Assembly (NCBI RefSeq): GCF_003008615.1
Contig: NZ_CP027657.1
Coordinates: 930,001 to 994,000, forward strand
Length of the DNA: 64,000 nucleotides
From: Pseudomonas mendocina
GTDB taxonomy: Bacteria > Pseudomonadota > Gammaproteobacteria > Pseudomonadales > Pseudomonadaceae
Reading direction: 5' to 3'
In this document: positions 30,234-40,155 of the stretch, one piece after another
Layout of the letters: every line of letters begins with the position of its first letter
Position numbering within the stretch: position 1 is the stretch's first letter
Position numbers and translations under genes: made by a program
Notes under the pieces: model-generated
Told to the model about the DNA's origin: nothing
Database searches by the model: none
The model's input: only the letters and a program-made list of their open reading frames with translations

Positions 30234-31229
30234 TTACAACCCCAGTTTCAGGCGCGCGGTTTCGCCAGTCATATGCGGTGCAACGTTGACGTTCTCGCCG
30301 TTGTAGCTGACCTGAGCGCCCCGGGCGAAGCCCAGGCGCAGCTCCAGCGGAGCCTTGCCGCTCAGCTCGATACGCTCACCGCTACGCTTGAGCGCACTCA
30401 GCAGCACCTTGCCATCGGCATCGGTGACCTGCGTCCAGCAATCGGCGGTGAATTGGATGTTCAGCGCGCCCTGTCCAGCAGCGACCGCAACAGGTGCTGC
30501 CGGCTGAACAGCAGAGGTTGCCGGCGCCTGTTCTGCAGCAGGAGTAGTCGGCGCAGGTGCTGCCTGGCTTTCTGGCACGGCAGCAGCAGTGGAATCAGCA
30601 GTAGTCGGCTCACTAGCAGACTGTTGGCCATCACTGGAAACTTCCGGCGCCTCGCCCGGTTCTATCGACAGCAACAGAGGGCTGCTCTGCTCGTTACCCT
30701 GGGCAGCGACCACGGCCTGATCTTCCGGCTCGGCCAACGAGTGAACCTGGGTAGTGCCATCAGCGCCATCCACTTCCACATGCTCCAAGCCCAGATCGGC
30801 CAGGCTGGCAACAGGGCGCCCCTGATCCTGCCACCAGAGAAAACCGGCGCCGACCAACGCCAGCAGCAGCAGGAAGCTCACCAGGCGCAGAATGCTCTGC
30901 GAGTAGCGTACCGGCTCTTCGATACGGCCCAGGCTGTGCACGCTACTGCCGGCCGAATCGGTACCGGTGAACTGATCGAACTCCACCACCAGGCGATTCT
31001 GATCCAGCTCCAGCAACTTGGCGTAAGCACGGATATAACCGCGAGCGAAAGTCGTACCCGGCAGCTTGTCGAAGGCACCTGCCTCGATTTGGGCTAGACG
31101 CTGTGGCGTCAGGTTGAGTTGCACTGCCACCTCGGCAACGCTCCACCCTTTGATCTCGCGGGCCTGACGCAGGCTTTCGCCTGGATTGTTCGGCATTGGC
31201 TGTGTCACTTCGCTATGTGCCGTTTTCAT
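30234..31229 (-). CDS. rodZ: Cytoskeletal helix-turn-helix protein RodZ
   Basis: RodZ links MreB filaments to the inner-membrane elongation machinery and maintains rod shape. The 331-aa protein has an N-terminal Xre-type HTH (SLRQAREIKGWSVAEVAVQL, about residues 19-85), a basic juxtamembrane region, one transmembrane helix (LRLVSFLLLLALVGAGFLWW, near 113-132), a Pro/Ala/Thr-rich periplasmic linker, and the C-terminal DUF4115 domain (about 250-331) with FTADCWTQVTDADG. The first codons overlap the pilW stop (ATGA). Met12 (MPNNPGESL) is an alternative start. Confidence 0.93.
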   Translation of the reverse strand: MKTAHSEVTQPMPNNPGESLRQAREIKGWSVAEVAVQLNLTPQRLAQIEAGAFDKLPGTTFARGYIRAYAKLLELDQNRLVVEFDQFTGTDSAGSSVHSLGRIEEPVRYSQSILRLVSFLLLLALVGAGFLWWQDQGRPVASLADLGLEHVEVDGADGTTQVHSLAEPEDQAVVAAQGNEQSSPLLLSIEPGEAPEVSSDGQQSASEPTTADSTAAAVPESQAAPAPTTPAAEQAPATSAVQPAAPVAVAAGQGALNIQFTADCWTQVTDADGKVLLSALKRSGERIELSGKAPLELRLGFARGAQVSYNGENVNVAPHMTGETARLKLGL

Positions 31230-31987
31230 TTTTGCCCCGAAACGTATTGCTGATATTCCTGAGAAGCCGGGTACAGGCGTCGCAATTGCAGCCCGAGACT
31301 AGCCGCCCGATCACGATCTTCGAAGACCTCGGCCAGGCGCGCGCCAAGCAGCAGGCTGCGAGCATTCTGCGGCGCCATCTCGCTGTAACCGTCGTAGTAA
31401 CTGCGAGCCGGCACGTATTCTTTGTCCTCGTAGGACAACACAGCCATTTCCAGCAATGCACGTGGCTGGCGACTGCTCAGACGCAACGCACGCTGGAAAT
31501 ACTCCTTGGCCTGCTCACGCTGCTTCAACTGCAACGCCGTCAGCCCCAAGTTCTCGAAAACCCGGGAGCGCTCCGGATAGAGAGTGTCCTCGGCAGCCTT
31601 GAGGTAGGTATTCATGGCGTCCTGATAACGCTTCTGCTCGAACAGAAAGCCACCGTAGTTGTTCAGCAGGCGCGCATCTTTCGGACGCTGGGACAGTGCC
31701 TTGCGAAAATGTTCATCGGCCAGTTTCGGTTCCATTTCCAGCTGGAAGGCCATGGCCAGTGCGGCATGGGCGTCAGCATTGGACGGATCCAGATCGAGCG
31801 CATTCTTCAGCGGCACCTTGGCACGCTGGGTGTCGCCCTGCTGGATATACGCGACCCCCAGTTGCACATAAGAGTCACGCGCCTTTTCACGCCCTTCCGC
31901 CGTACGCATGGGGTCGACATCGCCAGTGGTCACGCAACCACCGAGCAGACTGACGACGAGCAATAGCAGCGCGGGGCGCAAAGTCAT
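31226..31987 (-). CDS. pilW: Type IV pilus biogenesis/stability lipoprotein PilW (PilF)
   Basis: This outer-membrane lipoprotein (pilotin) is needed for PilQ secretin assembly. It has 253 aa with lipobox LLGGC (Cys18) and six TPR-like repeats, for example SYVQLGVAYIQQGDTQRAKV and DARLLNNYGGFLFEQKRYQD. In Pseudomonas the gene is often named pilF. Start 31987 is chosen because AGAGGA lies 5-6 nt upstream; an ATG two codons earlier (31993) is possible. It lies between rlmN and rodZ in the conserved order. Confidence 0.93.
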   Translation of the reverse strand: MTLRPALLLLVVSLLGGCVTTGDVDPMRTAEGREKARDSYVQLGVAYIQQGDTQRAKVPLKNALDLDPSNADAHAALAMAFQLEMEPKLADEHFRKALSQRPKDARLLNNYGGFLFEQKRYQDAMNTYLKAAEDTLYPERSRVFENLGLTALQLKQREQAKEYFQRALRLSSRQPRALLEMAVLSYEDKEYVPARSYYDGYSEMAPQNARSLLLGARLAEVFEDRDRAASLGLQLRRLYPASQEYQQYVSGQK

Positions 31988-32000
31988 AGGCATCCTCTCT

Positions 32001-33149
32001 TCAATTTCGGTTGACAGCGGCAGCAGGCTCTTGCGCCTCGCTACCCAGCTGGCGCACGGCGATATAACGCTCGCTGCGGCGGGTACGATCCATGACCTGG
32101 CCAACCAACTGACCGCAGGCAGCATCGATATCGTCACCACGCGTCGTGCGCACCGTGACGTTATGGCCAGCCTTGTGCAACAGATCCTGGAAGCGGCGAA
32201 TAGCGTTATTGCTCGGCCGCTCGTATCCCGAGAAGGGGAATGGATTAAACGGAATCAGGTTGATCTTGCAAGGCACATCGGCGAGAAGTGCGATCATCTG
32301 CTCAGCGTGCTCGAGTTGATCATTGACGCCCTTGAGCAAGGTGTACTCGATGGTCAGCACACGCTTTTCACCGAGTTTGGAGATGTAGCGCTTGCACGCC
32401 GCCAGGAGCACTTCCAGCGGGTACTTCTTGTTGATCGGCACCAACTGGTTGCGCAGTTCGTCGTTGGGCGCGTGCAGTGACAGCGCCAGGGACACGTCGA
32501 TCACATCGGCCAGCTTGTCGATCATCGGCACCACGCCGGAGGTGGACAAAGTCACCTTGCGCTTGGAAATGCCATAACCGAGATCGTCCATCATGATCTG
32601 CATGGCAGAGACGACGTTGTCGAAGTTCAGCAACGGCTCACCCATGCCCATCATCACCACGTTGGTGATGGCACGGTCGATCTTCGCCGGCACGCTGCCG
32701 AAGGATTTGTTGGCGATCCATACCTGGCCGATGATCTCGGCACTGGTCAGGTCGCTGTTGAAACCCTGCTTGCCGGTGGAGCAGAAGCTGCAATCCAGTG
32801 CACAGCCGGCCTGCGACGACACACACAGAGTGCCGCGGCCGTTCTGCGGGATGTATACGGTTTCAACACAGCTGCCGGACGCCACCCGCACCACCCACTT
32901 GCGCGTGCCATCGGCGGAAATATTTTCGCTGACCACTTCCGGGCCGCGAATCTCGGCAGAGGCCTCGAGCTTCTCGCGCAAGGCCTTGCCAACGTTGCTC
33001 ATGGCGGCGAAATCATCGACGCCAAAGTGGTGAATCCACTTCATTACCTGGCCGGCACGGAAGCGCTTCTCGCCAATGGACTCGAAGAACTTTTCCATTT
33101 CCGGCTGGGTCAGGCCCAGCAGGTTGATCTTGCCGGTGGTATTGGTCAT
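32001..33149 (-). CDS. rlmN: Dual-specificity RNA methyltransferase RlmN
   Basis: This radical-SAM enzyme methylates C2 of A2503 in 23S rRNA and of A37 in several tRNAs. The 382-aa protein has the CxxxCxxC cluster motif [11 protein letters not shown] (near residue 112-122), the methyl-acceptor cysteine toward the C-terminus in DAACGQLVG, and the [13 protein letters not shown] motif. Like IspG and IscS partners in this run it depends on Fe-S clusters. It lies 28 nt after ndk on the same strand. Confidence 0.96.
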   Translation of the reverse strand: MTNTTGKINLLGLTQPEMEKFFESIGEKRFRAGQVMKWIHHFGVDDFAAMSNVGKALREKLEASAEIRGPEVVSENISADGTRKWVVRVASGSCVETVYIPQNGRGTLCVSSQAGCALDCSFCSTGKQGFNSDLTSAEIIGQVWIANKSFGSVPAKIDRAITNVVMMGMGEPLLNFDNVVSAMQIMMDDLGYGISKRKVTLSTSGVVPMIDKLADVIDVSLALSLHAPNDELRNQLVPINKKYPLEVLLAACKRYISKLGEKRVLTIEYTLLKGVNDQLEHAEQMIALLADVPCKINLIPFNPFPFSGYERPSNNAIRRFQDLLHKAGHNVTVRTTRGDDIDAACGQLVGQVMDRTRRSERYIAVRQLGSEAQEPAAAVNRN

Positions 33150-33177
33150 GGTTTCACCCTCGCATCATTCGCTGTAA

Positions 33178-33609
33178 TTAGCGAATGCGCGCGCACTGCT
33201 CGGTAGCGGAGAAGAAGTAAGCGATCTCGCGAGCAGCGGAGGCTTCGGAATCCGACCCGTGTACGGCATTCTCGTCGATGGAAACGGCGAAATCGGCGCG
33301 AATGGTGCCAGCAGCAGCTTCTTTCGGGTTGGTGGCGCCCATCAGCTCACGGTTCTTGGCAACGGCGTTCTCACCTTCCAGAACCTGAACGATGACCGGG
33401 CCGGAAGTCATGAAAGCAACCAGATCCTTGAAGAAGCCACGCTCGCTGTGCTCGGCGTAGAAGCCAGCTGCTTCGCGCTCGGACAGTTGAACCATCTTCG
33501 AAGCTACGACACGCAGGCCGGCCTTTTCGAAACGGGAGGTGATCTCACCGATGACGTTCTTGGCAACGGCGTCAGGCTTGATGATGGAGAAAGTACGTTG
33601 AACGGCCAT
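33178..33609 (-). CDS. ndk: Nucleoside diphosphate kinase
   Basis: Ndk transfers the gamma phosphate between nucleoside di- and triphosphates through a phosphohistidine. The 143-aa protein starts [20 protein letters not shown] and has the active-site histidine in NAVHGSDS near residue 117. The length and motifs are standard. It lies after iscX with a hairpin/terminator and about 100 bp between them, so it probably also has its own promoter; a TATAAT hexamer sits in the loop of that hairpin. Confidence 0.97.
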   Translation of the reverse strand: MAVQRTFSIIKPDAVAKNVIGEITSRFEKAGLRVVASKMVQLSEREAAGFYAEHSERGFFKDLVAFMTSGPVIVQVLEGENAVAKNRELMGATNPKEAAAGTIRADFAVSIDENAVHGSDSEASAAREIAYFFSATEQCARIR

Positions 33610-33647
33610 GTGAAGCTCCAGAAACTATGGGTTAAAGCGAAAAATTA

Positions 33648-33670
33648 AACCCGCGAATTATACGCGGGTT
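33648..33670 (-). terminator. Hairpin after the isc operon (terminator, with TATAAT in the loop)
   Basis: Perfect 8-bp stem AACCCGCG / CGCGGGTT with a 7-nt loop, followed on the minus strand by TAATTTTTC. It lies 42 nt after iscX and 39 nt before ndk. The loop reads TATAATT on the minus strand, so it could double as the -10 of an ndk promoter. Confidence 0.6.
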
Positions 33671-33711
33671 CCGGTCAAAAGCGTAGGGCGTGCGCCCTGA
33701 GGCGCCTGAGC

Positions 33712-33912
33712 TCAATCGTTTTCTTCGATCCACGCCGCCTGGATCGCCTCGAGCACCTTCTCACCACCACGCTGCGGGTCGTCGGAAAACTCCGGCAGAG
33801 CCAGCACCCAGCTACGCAGATCGACGAAATTCACATAGCGCGGATCGACATCCGGCTTCTGCTCACTCAACTGGATGGCGATTTCCAATACATCGACCCA
33901 TTTCAGGCTCAT
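33712..33912 (-). CDS. iscX: Fe-S assembly protein IscX
   Basis: IscX is a small acidic protein that binds IscS and iron and modulates cluster assembly. The 66-aa sequence MSLKWVDVLEIAIQLSEQKP with the motif DPRYVNFVDLRSWVLALPEF is typical, including the conserved D-x-R-x-V-x-F-x-D-L core. It is the last gene of the isc set, 15 nt after fdx. Confidence 0.95.
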   Translation of the reverse strand: MSLKWVDVLEIAIQLSEQKPDVDPRYVNFVDLRSWVLALPEFSDDPQRGGEKVLEAIQAAWIEEND

Positions 33913-33927
33913 GATGATACTTCCTGA

Positions 33928-34269
33928 TCAGTGCGGCGCTTCAGCTGCATGGTTAAGCGAATATTTCGGAATCTCGACGGTGATGTCTTCTTCACCAACG
34001 ATGGCCTGACAAGCCAGGCGCGATTGAGCTTCGAGGCCCCACGCCTTGTCCAGGTAGTCCTCTTCCAACTCATCCGCCTCGTTCAACGAATCGAAACCTT
34101 CACGGACGATGCAGTGGCACGTGGTGCAGGCACACACACCACCGCAGGCACTTTCCATCTCGATATGGTGCTCGTGCGCCAACTCAAGAATCGAGATACC
34201 CGGCTCTGCCTCGACTACCAGGCCTTCCGGGCAAAATCTCTCGTGGGGCAGAAAAATCACCTGCGGCAT
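33928..34269 (-). CDS. fdx: Adrenodoxin-type [2Fe-2S] ferredoxin
   Basis: This ferredoxin supplies electrons for cluster assembly on IscU. The 113-aa protein has the cluster motif C-x5-C-x2-C in ESACGGVCACTTCHC (residues about 40-53) plus the distal cysteine in SRLACQAIVGEED. The length and placement after hscA (3 nt apart) are as in all isc operons of this group. Confidence 0.97.
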   Translation of the reverse strand: MPQVIFLPHERFCPEGLVVEAEPGISILELAHEHHIEMESACGGVCACTTCHCIVREGFDSLNEADELEEDYLDKAWGLEAQSRLACQAIVGEEDITVEIPKYSLNHAAEAPH

Positions 34270-34272
34270 CAG

Positions 34273-36138
34273 TTATTCCTCGATCTCATTCAGATTGCGC
34301 CCGGCCAGCGCGGCTTTCACGGTGGAGTCCAGACGACGAGCAGCAAAGGCATCGGTGACCTGCGACAGGCGCTTGGTCTGCCGCTCGATGGCAAGTCCAT
34401 CGTTACCAGCGAGCAAATCACGCAGCTCCTGCACTTGCAGCTCGATGACCTCGCGCTCCTCGGCATCCAGCAAACGCTCGCCATCGACCTGCAATGCAGC
34501 CTCGACAGCCTCGATCAGACGCTGAGCATCGACCTGCTGCTCACGCAGAACCCGCGCAACCTTATCGTCTCCAGCATTCTGGAAGGAATCCTGCAGCATG
34601 CGGGCGATTTCGCCATCGGTCAGCCCATAGGACGGCTTGACCTGAATGTTCGCCTCCACACCGGAACCGAGTTCACGGGCCGCCACACTAAGCAGGCCAT
34701 CGGCGTCCACCTGGAAGGTCACGCGAATCTTCGCTGCCCCAGCCACCATCGGCGGGATGCCGCGTAGCTCGAAACGCGCCAGGGAACGACAGTCGGCGAT
34801 CAGCTCGCGCTCGCCCTGCAGCACGTGAATCATCATGGCCGTCTGGCCATCCTTGTAGGTCGTGAACTCCTGCGCGCGCGCCACCGGGATAGTGGTGTTG
34901 CGAGGAATCACCTTCTCCATCAGCCCGCCCATGGTCTCCAGGCCGAGCGACAGGGGTATCACATCCAGCAGCAGCAACTCTTCGCCATCGCCACGCTGAT
35001 TGCCGGCCAGCGTATCGGCCTGAATCGAGGCGCCAATCGCCACCACCTGATCCGGATCGATATTGGTCAGCGGCGCACGTCCGAACAATTCACCCACGGC
35101 CTCACGCACGCGCGGCACACGTGTAGAGCCGCCCACCATGACCACCGCGCTCACTTCGTCCAGCTCGACGCCCGAGTCACGTACGGCGCGCCGGCAAGCC
35201 TTGAGGCTGCGCGCGACCATCGGTTCGATCAGTGCTTCGAACTGCTCGCGCGACAGCCTGCCACGCCAGTCGCCATAGCTCAGCTCGACCTCATCAGCGG
35301 CCGTCAGTGCCTCCTTGGCGGCACAGGCGGCCTGCAGCAGGCTACGCTGAGCAGCCGGATCAAGATCGCTGGAGATACCGGCCTGCTGGATGATCCAGTC
35401 CGCCACGGCATGATCGAAGTCATCGCCACCCAGTGCGCTATCGCCACCGGTCGCCAGCACTTCGAACACACCACCGGTCAGGCGCAGGATGGAAATATCG
35501 AATGTGCCGCCACCCAGGTCATAGATGGCGACCACGCCCTCGGCCTTCTGATCCAGGCCATAGGCGACAGCTGCTGCCGTGGGCTCATTGAGCAAACGCA
35601 GGACATTCAGGCCGGCAAGTCGCGCCGCGTCTTTGGTGGCCTGACGCTGGGCATCGTCGAAATACGCCGGCACGGTGATCACCGCACCAACCAGTTCGCC
35701 ACCCAGAACCTGCTCGGCGCGCTGACGCAGCGCCTTGAGAATATCTGCCGACACCTCGACCGGGCTCTTCGCCCCCTGCACCGTCTCGATGAAGGGCATG
35801 TGCGACTCGCCAACGACGAAGCGATAAGGCAATTGCTCGCCAAGCTGATGCACATCGGCGATACCACGCCCCATCAGACGCTTGACCGACAGCACTGTGT
35901 TGAACGGGTCGCTGGCAGCCGCCAGCTTGGCGGACTCGCCCACCTCAACACGATCGGGGTGATAGCGAACTGCCGATGGCAGAATGACCTTGCCCGCCGC
36001 ATCAGGGAGCGGCTCAGCCAGCCCGCTACGCACTGCAGCGACCAGAGAATTGGTGGTACCCAGGTCGATACCCACCGCCAGCCGACGCTGGTGAGGTTGT
36101 GGGCTCTGTCCTGGCTCGGCGATCTGCAATAAGGCCAT
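34273..36138 (-). CDS. hscA: Fe-S assembly chaperone HscA
   Basis: HscA is the specialised Hsp70 that, with HscB, releases clusters from IscU by recognising its LPPVK motif. The 621-aa protein has the actin-like ATPase domain ([14 protein letters not shown] near residue 22; [14 protein letters not shown]) and a shorter substrate-binding domain than DnaK, as expected for HscA. Start [11 protein letters not shown] at 36138. It is 3 nt upstream of fdx and follows hscB. Confidence 0.97.
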   Translation of the reverse strand: MALLQIAEPGQSPQPHQRRLAVGIDLGTTNSLVAAVRSGLAEPLPDAAGKVILPSAVRYHPDRVEVGESAKLAAASDPFNTVLSVKRLMGRGIADVHQLGEQLPYRFVVGESHMPFIETVQGAKSPVEVSADILKALRQRAEQVLGGELVGAVITVPAYFDDAQRQATKDAARLAGLNVLRLLNEPTAAAVAYGLDQKAEGVVAIYDLGGGTFDISILRLTGGVFEVLATGGDSALGGDDFDHAVADWIIQQAGISSDLDPAAQRSLLQAACAAKEALTAADEVELSYGDWRGRLSREQFEALIEPMVARSLKACRRAVRDSGVELDEVSAVVMVGGSTRVPRVREAVGELFGRAPLTNIDPDQVVAIGASIQADTLAGNQRGDGEELLLLDVIPLSLGLETMGGLMEKVIPRNTTIPVARAQEFTTYKDGQTAMMIHVLQGERELIADCRSLARFELRGIPPMVAGAAKIRVTFQVDADGLLSVAARELGSGVEANIQVKPSYGLTDGEIARMLQDSFQNAGDDKVARVLREQQVDAQRLIEAVEAALQVDGERLLDAEEREVIELQVQELRDLLAGNDGLAIERQTKRLSQVTDAFAARRLDSTVKAALAGRNLNEIEE

Positions 36139-36183
36139 GGTCGTCTTGAAATCATCAGGCGGGCTGCCGGAGCAACCCACAGG

Positions 36184-36705
36184 TTAATCGTCGAGGCGCT
36201 CTTCTAACTGGCGCACTTCATGGGAAAGCTTGTCGAGGAACTGCATGCGGCGCATCAGGCGCTCGGCCTCCTCGCGCCGGGCATCATCGTCCCAGCAAAC
36301 AGCGAAGCTTTCGTTGAGCTGCTCCTGCGCAGATTTGAGGCGGCGCTTGAATGCAGCAACACCCGCCAGATCGGCATCGTCGTGCAGTTCTTCCAGCTCC
36401 TCGCGCAGCTCCATCTGCTGCAGCAGGAAGTCCGGATCCTGCACCGTCACTTCCAACGGCAGCTCGGGACCGCGCAGGGCGAGCAAGTATCGCGCGCGCT
36501 GTGAAGGCACCTTCAACACCTGATAGGCCTCGTTGAGACAGGCCGATCGCTCCAGCGCCACGCGCTGCTCACGTTCACCGGCGTCAGCGAAGCGGTCCGG
36601 GTGCACCTGGCGCGCCAGCTCGCGGTAACGCGCAGCTAACTGATCGAGGTCGAGGCGAAAACTTGGCTGCAGGTCGAACAGCGCGAAATGGCAGGGATTA
36701 CCCAT
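36184..36705 (-). CDS. hscB: Co-chaperone HscB (J-protein)
   Basis: HscB recruits IscU to HscA and stimulates its ATPase. The 173-aa protein has an N-terminal J domain with the HPD motif in [11 protein letters not shown] (near residue 36) and a C-terminal helical IscU-binding domain. The start codon shares one base with the iscA stop (TGATG), showing translational coupling. Confidence 0.96.
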   Translation of the reverse strand: MGNPCHFALFDLQPSFRLDLDQLAARYRELARQVHPDRFADAGEREQRVALERSACLNEAYQVLKVPSQRARYLLALRGPELPLEVTVQDPDFLLQQMELREELEELHDDADLAGVAAFKRRLKSAQEQLNESFAVCWDDDARREEAERLMRRMQFLDKLSHEVRQLEERLDD

Positions 36706-37028
36706 CAGACGTTGAAGCTCTCACCGCAGCCGCATTCGCCACGCACGTTGGGGTTGTTGAACTTGAAGCCCTCATTGAGGCCTTCCTTGACGAAGTCCAG
36801 CTCAGTGCCATCGAGATACACCAGGCTCTTGGGATCGATGATCACCTTGACGCCATGGCTCTCGAAAACCTGATCCTCGGCCGCCAGCTCATCAACGAAC
36901 TCGAGCACGTAGGCCAGACCGGAACAACCCGTGGTACGCACGCCAAGACGAATACCTGCACCTTTGCCACGCCCATCGAGGGAGCGTTGCACGTGACGGG
37001 CAGCAGCTTCAGACATGGTGATGGCCAT
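36705..37028 (-). CDS. iscA: A-type Fe-S carrier IscA
   Basis: IscA is an A-type carrier that delivers [4Fe-4S] clusters. The 107-aa protein has the three conserved cysteines, one in [12 protein letters not shown] and two in GECGCGESF near the end. Start [12 protein letters not shown] at 37028 excludes an arginine-rich in-frame extension upstream. It lies between iscU and hscB. Confidence 0.96.
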   Translation of the reverse strand: MAITMSEAAARHVQRSLDGRGKGAGIRLGVRTTGCSGLAYVLEFVDELAAEDQVFESHGVKVIIDPKSLVYLDGTELDFVKEGLNEGFKFNNPNVRGECGCGESFNV

Positions 37029-37041
37029 TACAAACCTCGTT

Positions 37042-37428
37042 TCAGAGCAAGCCTTTCTTCTGCTTGTAGTCACGCACGGCCGCCTTGATGGCGTCCTCGG
37101 CGAGCACAGAGCAGTGGATCTTCACTGGCGGCAACGCCAGCTCTTCGGCAAGCTGGGTGTTCTTGATGCTTTCAGCTTCATCCAGGGTCTTACCCTTCAT
37201 CCACTCGGTAGCGAGGGAGCTGGAAGCGATGGCGGAACCGCAGCCGTAGGTCTTGAACTTGGCGTCTTCGATCACGCCGCTCTCGCTGACCTTGATCTGC
37301 AAGCGCATCACGTCGCCGCAGGCCGGCGCGCCGACCATGCCGGTGCCGACGTCCGGATCCTCGGCATCCATCTTGCCGACGTTGCGCGGATTCTCGTAGT
37401 GGTCGATGACCTTGTCACTGTATGCCAT
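37042..37428 (-). CDS. iscU: Fe-S scaffold protein IscU
   Basis: IscU is the scaffold on which IscS, iron and Fdx build [2Fe-2S] clusters. The 128-aa protein has the three ligand cysteines in [17 protein letters not shown] and [10 protein letters not shown], and the HscA-recognition motif LPPVK directly before the third. It lies 74 bp after iscS; that gap contains a strong hairpin. Confidence 0.98.
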   Translation of the reverse strand: MAYSDKVIDHYENPRNVGKMDAEDPDVGTGMVGAPACGDVMRLQIKVSESGVIEDAKFKTYGCGSAIASSSLATEWMKGKTLDEAESIKNTQLAEELALPPVKIHCSVLAEDAIKAAVRDYKQKKGLL

Positions 37429-37462
37429 GGTGTACTTCCTCTCTCATCAGGTGCCGCTCTCC

Positions 37463-37492
37463 GGCGGATCGCTGGAAACCGAGCGATCCGCC
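37463..37492 (-). other. Perfect hairpin between iscS and iscU
   Basis: Arms GGCGGATCGCT and AGCGATCCGCC pair over 11 bp around an 8-nt loop. There is no T-run after it on the minus strand, so it is more likely an mRNA-stability or processing element inside the isc transcript than a terminator. Confidence 0.65.
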
Positions 37493-37502
37493 TCGGCAGC
37501 TT

Positions 37503-38717
37503 TTAGTGTGCTGCCCATTCCACGGTGGAAAGGTCGACACCTTCTTTGAACATATCCCACAGGGGCGACAACTCGCGCAGCTTGTCCACGGCCTCACGAA
37601 CCTTGGCAGCGGCGTAGTCGACCTCTTCTTCAGTGGTGAAGCGGCCGAAGGTGAAGCGAATCGAGCTGTGCGCCAGTTCGTCGTTGCGACCCAGGGCGCG
37701 CAGCACATAGGACGGCTCCAGGGAAGCCGAGGTGCAGGCCGAGCCGGACGATACGGCGAGGTCCTTGAGCGCCATGATCAGCGACTCACCCTCGACATAG
37801 TTGAAACTCAGGTTGAGGTTGTGCGGCACACGAGCAGTCAGGCTGCCGTTGACGTACAGCTCTTCCATGTCTTCCAGCTGACGGTAGAAACGATCACGCA
37901 GAGCAGCGATGCGCTGGTTTTCCGCGACCATCTCTTCCTTGGCGATACGGAAGGCCTCGCCCATGCCGACGCATTGGTGAGTCGCCAGGGTGCCCGAACG
38001 CATGCCACGCTCATGACCACCACCATGGGTCTGCGCCTCCAGGCGCACGCGCGGCTTGCGACGTACGTACAGGGCGCCGACGCCTTTCGGGCCGTAGGTC
38101 TTGTGAGCAGAGAAGGACATCAGATCGACCTTCATCTTTTCCAGATCGATTTCCACCTTGCCGGTGGACTGCGCCGCATCGACATGCAGCAACACGCCGC
38201 GCGAACGGGTCAGCTCGCCAATGGCAGTGATGTCATTGATGGTGCCGATTTCGTTGTTGACGTGCATGAGCGACACCAGAACGGTGTCCTCGCGCAACGC
38301 AGCCTCAACCATTGCCGGCGTGATCAGACCGTCTTCGCCCGGCTCCAGATAAGTTACTTCGAAGCCTTCGCGCTCAAGCTGGCGGGTGGTATCCAACACC
38401 GCCTTGTGCTCGATCTTGGAAGTGATGATGTGCTTGCCTTTGCTGCTGTAGAAGTGCGCAACCCCCTTGATAGCAAGGTTGTCAGACTCGGTGGCACCAC
38501 TGGTCCAGACAATCTCGCGCGGATCGGCATTGACCAACTCGGCGACCTGGCGACGGGCATTTTCCACCGCTTCTTCGGCCTTCCAGCCAAACACATGGGA
38601 GCGCGACGCCGGGTTGCCAAAATTACCGTCGACCAGCAGGCACTCGCTCATTTTCTGCGCAACGCGCGGATCTACCGGCGTGGTTGCGGAGTAATCGAGA
38701 TAAATCGGCAATTTCAT
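37503..38717 (-). CDS. iscS: Cysteine desulfurase IscS
   Basis: IscS takes sulfur from cysteine and passes it to IscU, tRNA thiolation enzymes and others. The 404-aa PLP protein has the Schiff-base lysine in [12 protein letters not shown] (near residue 206), [14 protein letters not shown], and the active-site cysteine loop [16 protein letters not shown]. Start [15 protein letters not shown] at 38717 is the family start; the 7 upstream codons are not conserved. It follows iscR by 30 bp. Confidence 0.98.
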   Translation of the reverse strand: MKLPIYLDYSATTPVDPRVAQKMSECLLVDGNFGNPASRSHVFGWKAEEAVENARRQVAELVNADPREIVWTSGATESDNLAIKGVAHFYSSKGKHIITSKIEHKAVLDTTRQLEREGFEVTYLEPGEDGLITPAMVEAALREDTVLVSLMHVNNEIGTINDITAIGELTRSRGVLLHVDAAQSTGKVEIDLEKMKVDLMSFSAHKTYGPKGVGALYVRRKPRVRLEAQTHGGGHERGMRSGTLATHQCVGMGEAFRIAKEEMVAENQRIAALRDRFYRQLEDMEELYVNGSLTARVPHNLNLSFNYVEGESLIMALKDLAVSSGSACTSASLEPSYVLRALGRNDELAHSSIRFTFGRFTTEEEVDYAAAKVREAVDKLRELSPLWDMFKEGVDLSTVEWAAH

Positions 38718-38747
38718 TGGGTTTCTCCTATCAGGCAAACGCCCTGC

Positions 38748-39239
38748 TCATTCGATGGCAGACGCTTCAATCTTATCCAGGCGCGGCGTCCTGCCATTGC
38801 AGCGGCGCTGATCCTGGCGCAACGCGACCTCTTGAACCTCACGACGCGCGACCAGATCGGCCAGGCTGATGCCACTGAGGAATTCATGAATTTGCTGACT
38901 GAGATCGCACCACAGGTGATGAGTCAGGCAGGTGTCGCCAGAGTGGCAATCACCCTGCCCCTGGCAACGCGTGGCATCCACAGACTCATTGACCGCATCG
39001 ATCACTTGAGCCACCTGGATACCACCCATATCGCGCGACAGCTGATAGCCGCCACCCGGGCCACGCACACTGGAAACCAGGTTGCCACGGCGCAACTTGG
39101 CGAACAGCTGCTCCAGATAGGACAAGGAGATGCCTTGTCGCTCTGAAATGTCGGCTAGGGAGACAGGCCCATGCTGCGCGTGCAGCGCCAGATCAAGCAT
39201 GGCGGTAACGGCGTAACGGCCTTTGGTGGTCAGTCGCAT
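38748..39239 (-). CDS. iscR: Fe-S-sensing regulator IscR
   Basis: IscR is an Rrf2-type repressor that senses cluster supply and controls the isc operon. The 163-aa protein has an N-terminal winged helix ([20 protein letters not shown], with [18 protein letters not shown]) and the three cluster cysteines in CQGQGDC and DTCLTHH (about residues 92-104). Start MRLTTKGRY at 39239. A type-1 IscR site lies in the promoter about 40 bp upstream, indicating autoregulation as in E. coli. Confidence 0.97.
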   Translation of the reverse strand: MRLTTKGRYAVTAMLDLALHAQHGPVSLADISERQGISLSYLEQLFAKLRRGNLVSSVRGPGGGYQLSRDMGGIQVAQVIDAVNESVDATRCQGQGDCHSGDTCLTHHLWCDLSQQIHEFLSGISLADLVARREVQEVALRQDQRRCNGRTPRLDKIEASAIE

Positions 39240-39270
39240 GGCTCTACCACGAATCACTGAATTGCGGCGA

Positions 39271-39303
39271 AGTATGCAATTTCCGAGTATTTAAGTCAAC
39301 TAT
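39271..39303 (-). promoter_or_regulatory. isc promoter with type-1 IscR operator
   Basis: On the minus strand a -35 TTGACT (39294-39299), a 17-nt spacer and a -10 CATACT (39271-39276) form a promoter about 30 bp before iscR. The 25 bases 39279-39303, read on the minus strand, match the published type-1 IscR consensus (ATASYYGACTRWWWYAGTCRRSTAT) at 21 of 25 positions by eye and overlap the -35. Confidence 0.75.
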
Positions 39304-39375
39304 AAGACCTATTGATTTACTCAGGATTGACCGCGAAGGGAGGCGGGATGATAGCAGAGACCACCCCGCCACGCA

Positions 39376-40155
39376 TCAGGCTGCCGGCTTATCGCCCTGA
39401 CCCTTGCAGACCTCGGCGAAGTCCTCATCACGCAAGGCCGGCAGAGCCCTGGCACGATAGTCGCAATCCATCGACGCCAGCGCCTTGCTCACATCCTCCA
39501 GACGCCCATCCACCGCCTGCAGGTGGTCGAGCAGTTGACCAATGGCGCGCGCAACCGGATCCGGCATGTCCTGCCCGACACCATAGGCATCGAAGCCGAT
39601 CTTCTCGGCCATGGCCTGACGCTTGGCCTCCTGCTCGTCATCTGACTTGACGATGATCTTGCCAGGAATACCCACCGCCGTTGCACCAGCCGGCACCGCC
39701 TTGGTCACCACTGCGTTGGAGCCGATCTTGGCCCCCGCACCGACGGTGAACGGCCCCAGCACCTTGGCCCCGGCCCCGACCACCACGCCATCCTCCAGCG
39801 TCGGGTGGCGTTTGCCCTTGTTCCAACTGGTTCCGCCAAGAGTCACGCCCTGGTACAGCGTCACATCGTTACCGATCTCGGCCGTCTCACCGATGACGAT
39901 ACCCATACCGTGATCGATGAAGAATCGCCGCCCGATCTTGGCCCCCGGATGAATCTCGATACCGGTCAGCCAGCGACCGAAATTGGACACCACCCGCGCC
40001 AGCCACTTCCAACCCGAACGCCATAGAGCGTGCGCCACACGATGCAACCAGATGGCGTGCAGACCCGGATAGCAGGTCACCACCTCGAAGGCGTTGCGCG
40101 CCGCCGGGTCACGGTGAAATACGCTCTGGATATCTTCTCGCATGCGTTCAAACAT
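39376..40155 (-). CDS. cysE: Serine O-acetyltransferase
   Basis: CysE acetylates serine for cysteine synthesis, which feeds IscS next door. The 259-aa protein has an N-terminal helical domain ([20 protein letters not shown]) and a left-handed parallel beta helix of hexapeptide repeats with [16 protein letters not shown], including the catalytic His/Asp. It is upstream of iscR on the same strand, a frequent arrangement, and its start overlaps the trmJ stop by 8 nt. The C-terminus is longer than in the short Bacillus-type enzyme. Confidence 0.95.
   Translation of the reverse strand: MFERMREDIQSVFHRDPAARNAFEVVTCYPGLHAIWLHRVAHALWRSGWKWLARVVSNFGRWLTGIEIHPGAKIGRRFFIDHGMGIVIGETAEIGNDVTLYQGVTLGGTSWNKGKRHPTLEDGVVVGAGAKVLGPFTVGAGAKIGSNAVVTKAVPAGATAVGIPGKIIVKSDDEQEAKRQAMAEKIGFDAYGVGQDMPDPVARAIGQLLDHLQAVDGRLEDVSKALASMDCDYRARALPALRDEDFAEVCKGQGDKPAA

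Noticed and set aside
37422..39146. 574-codon plus-strand open frame across iscS and iscR
   Set aside because: It crosses two well-supported genes and the gap between them; no family features.
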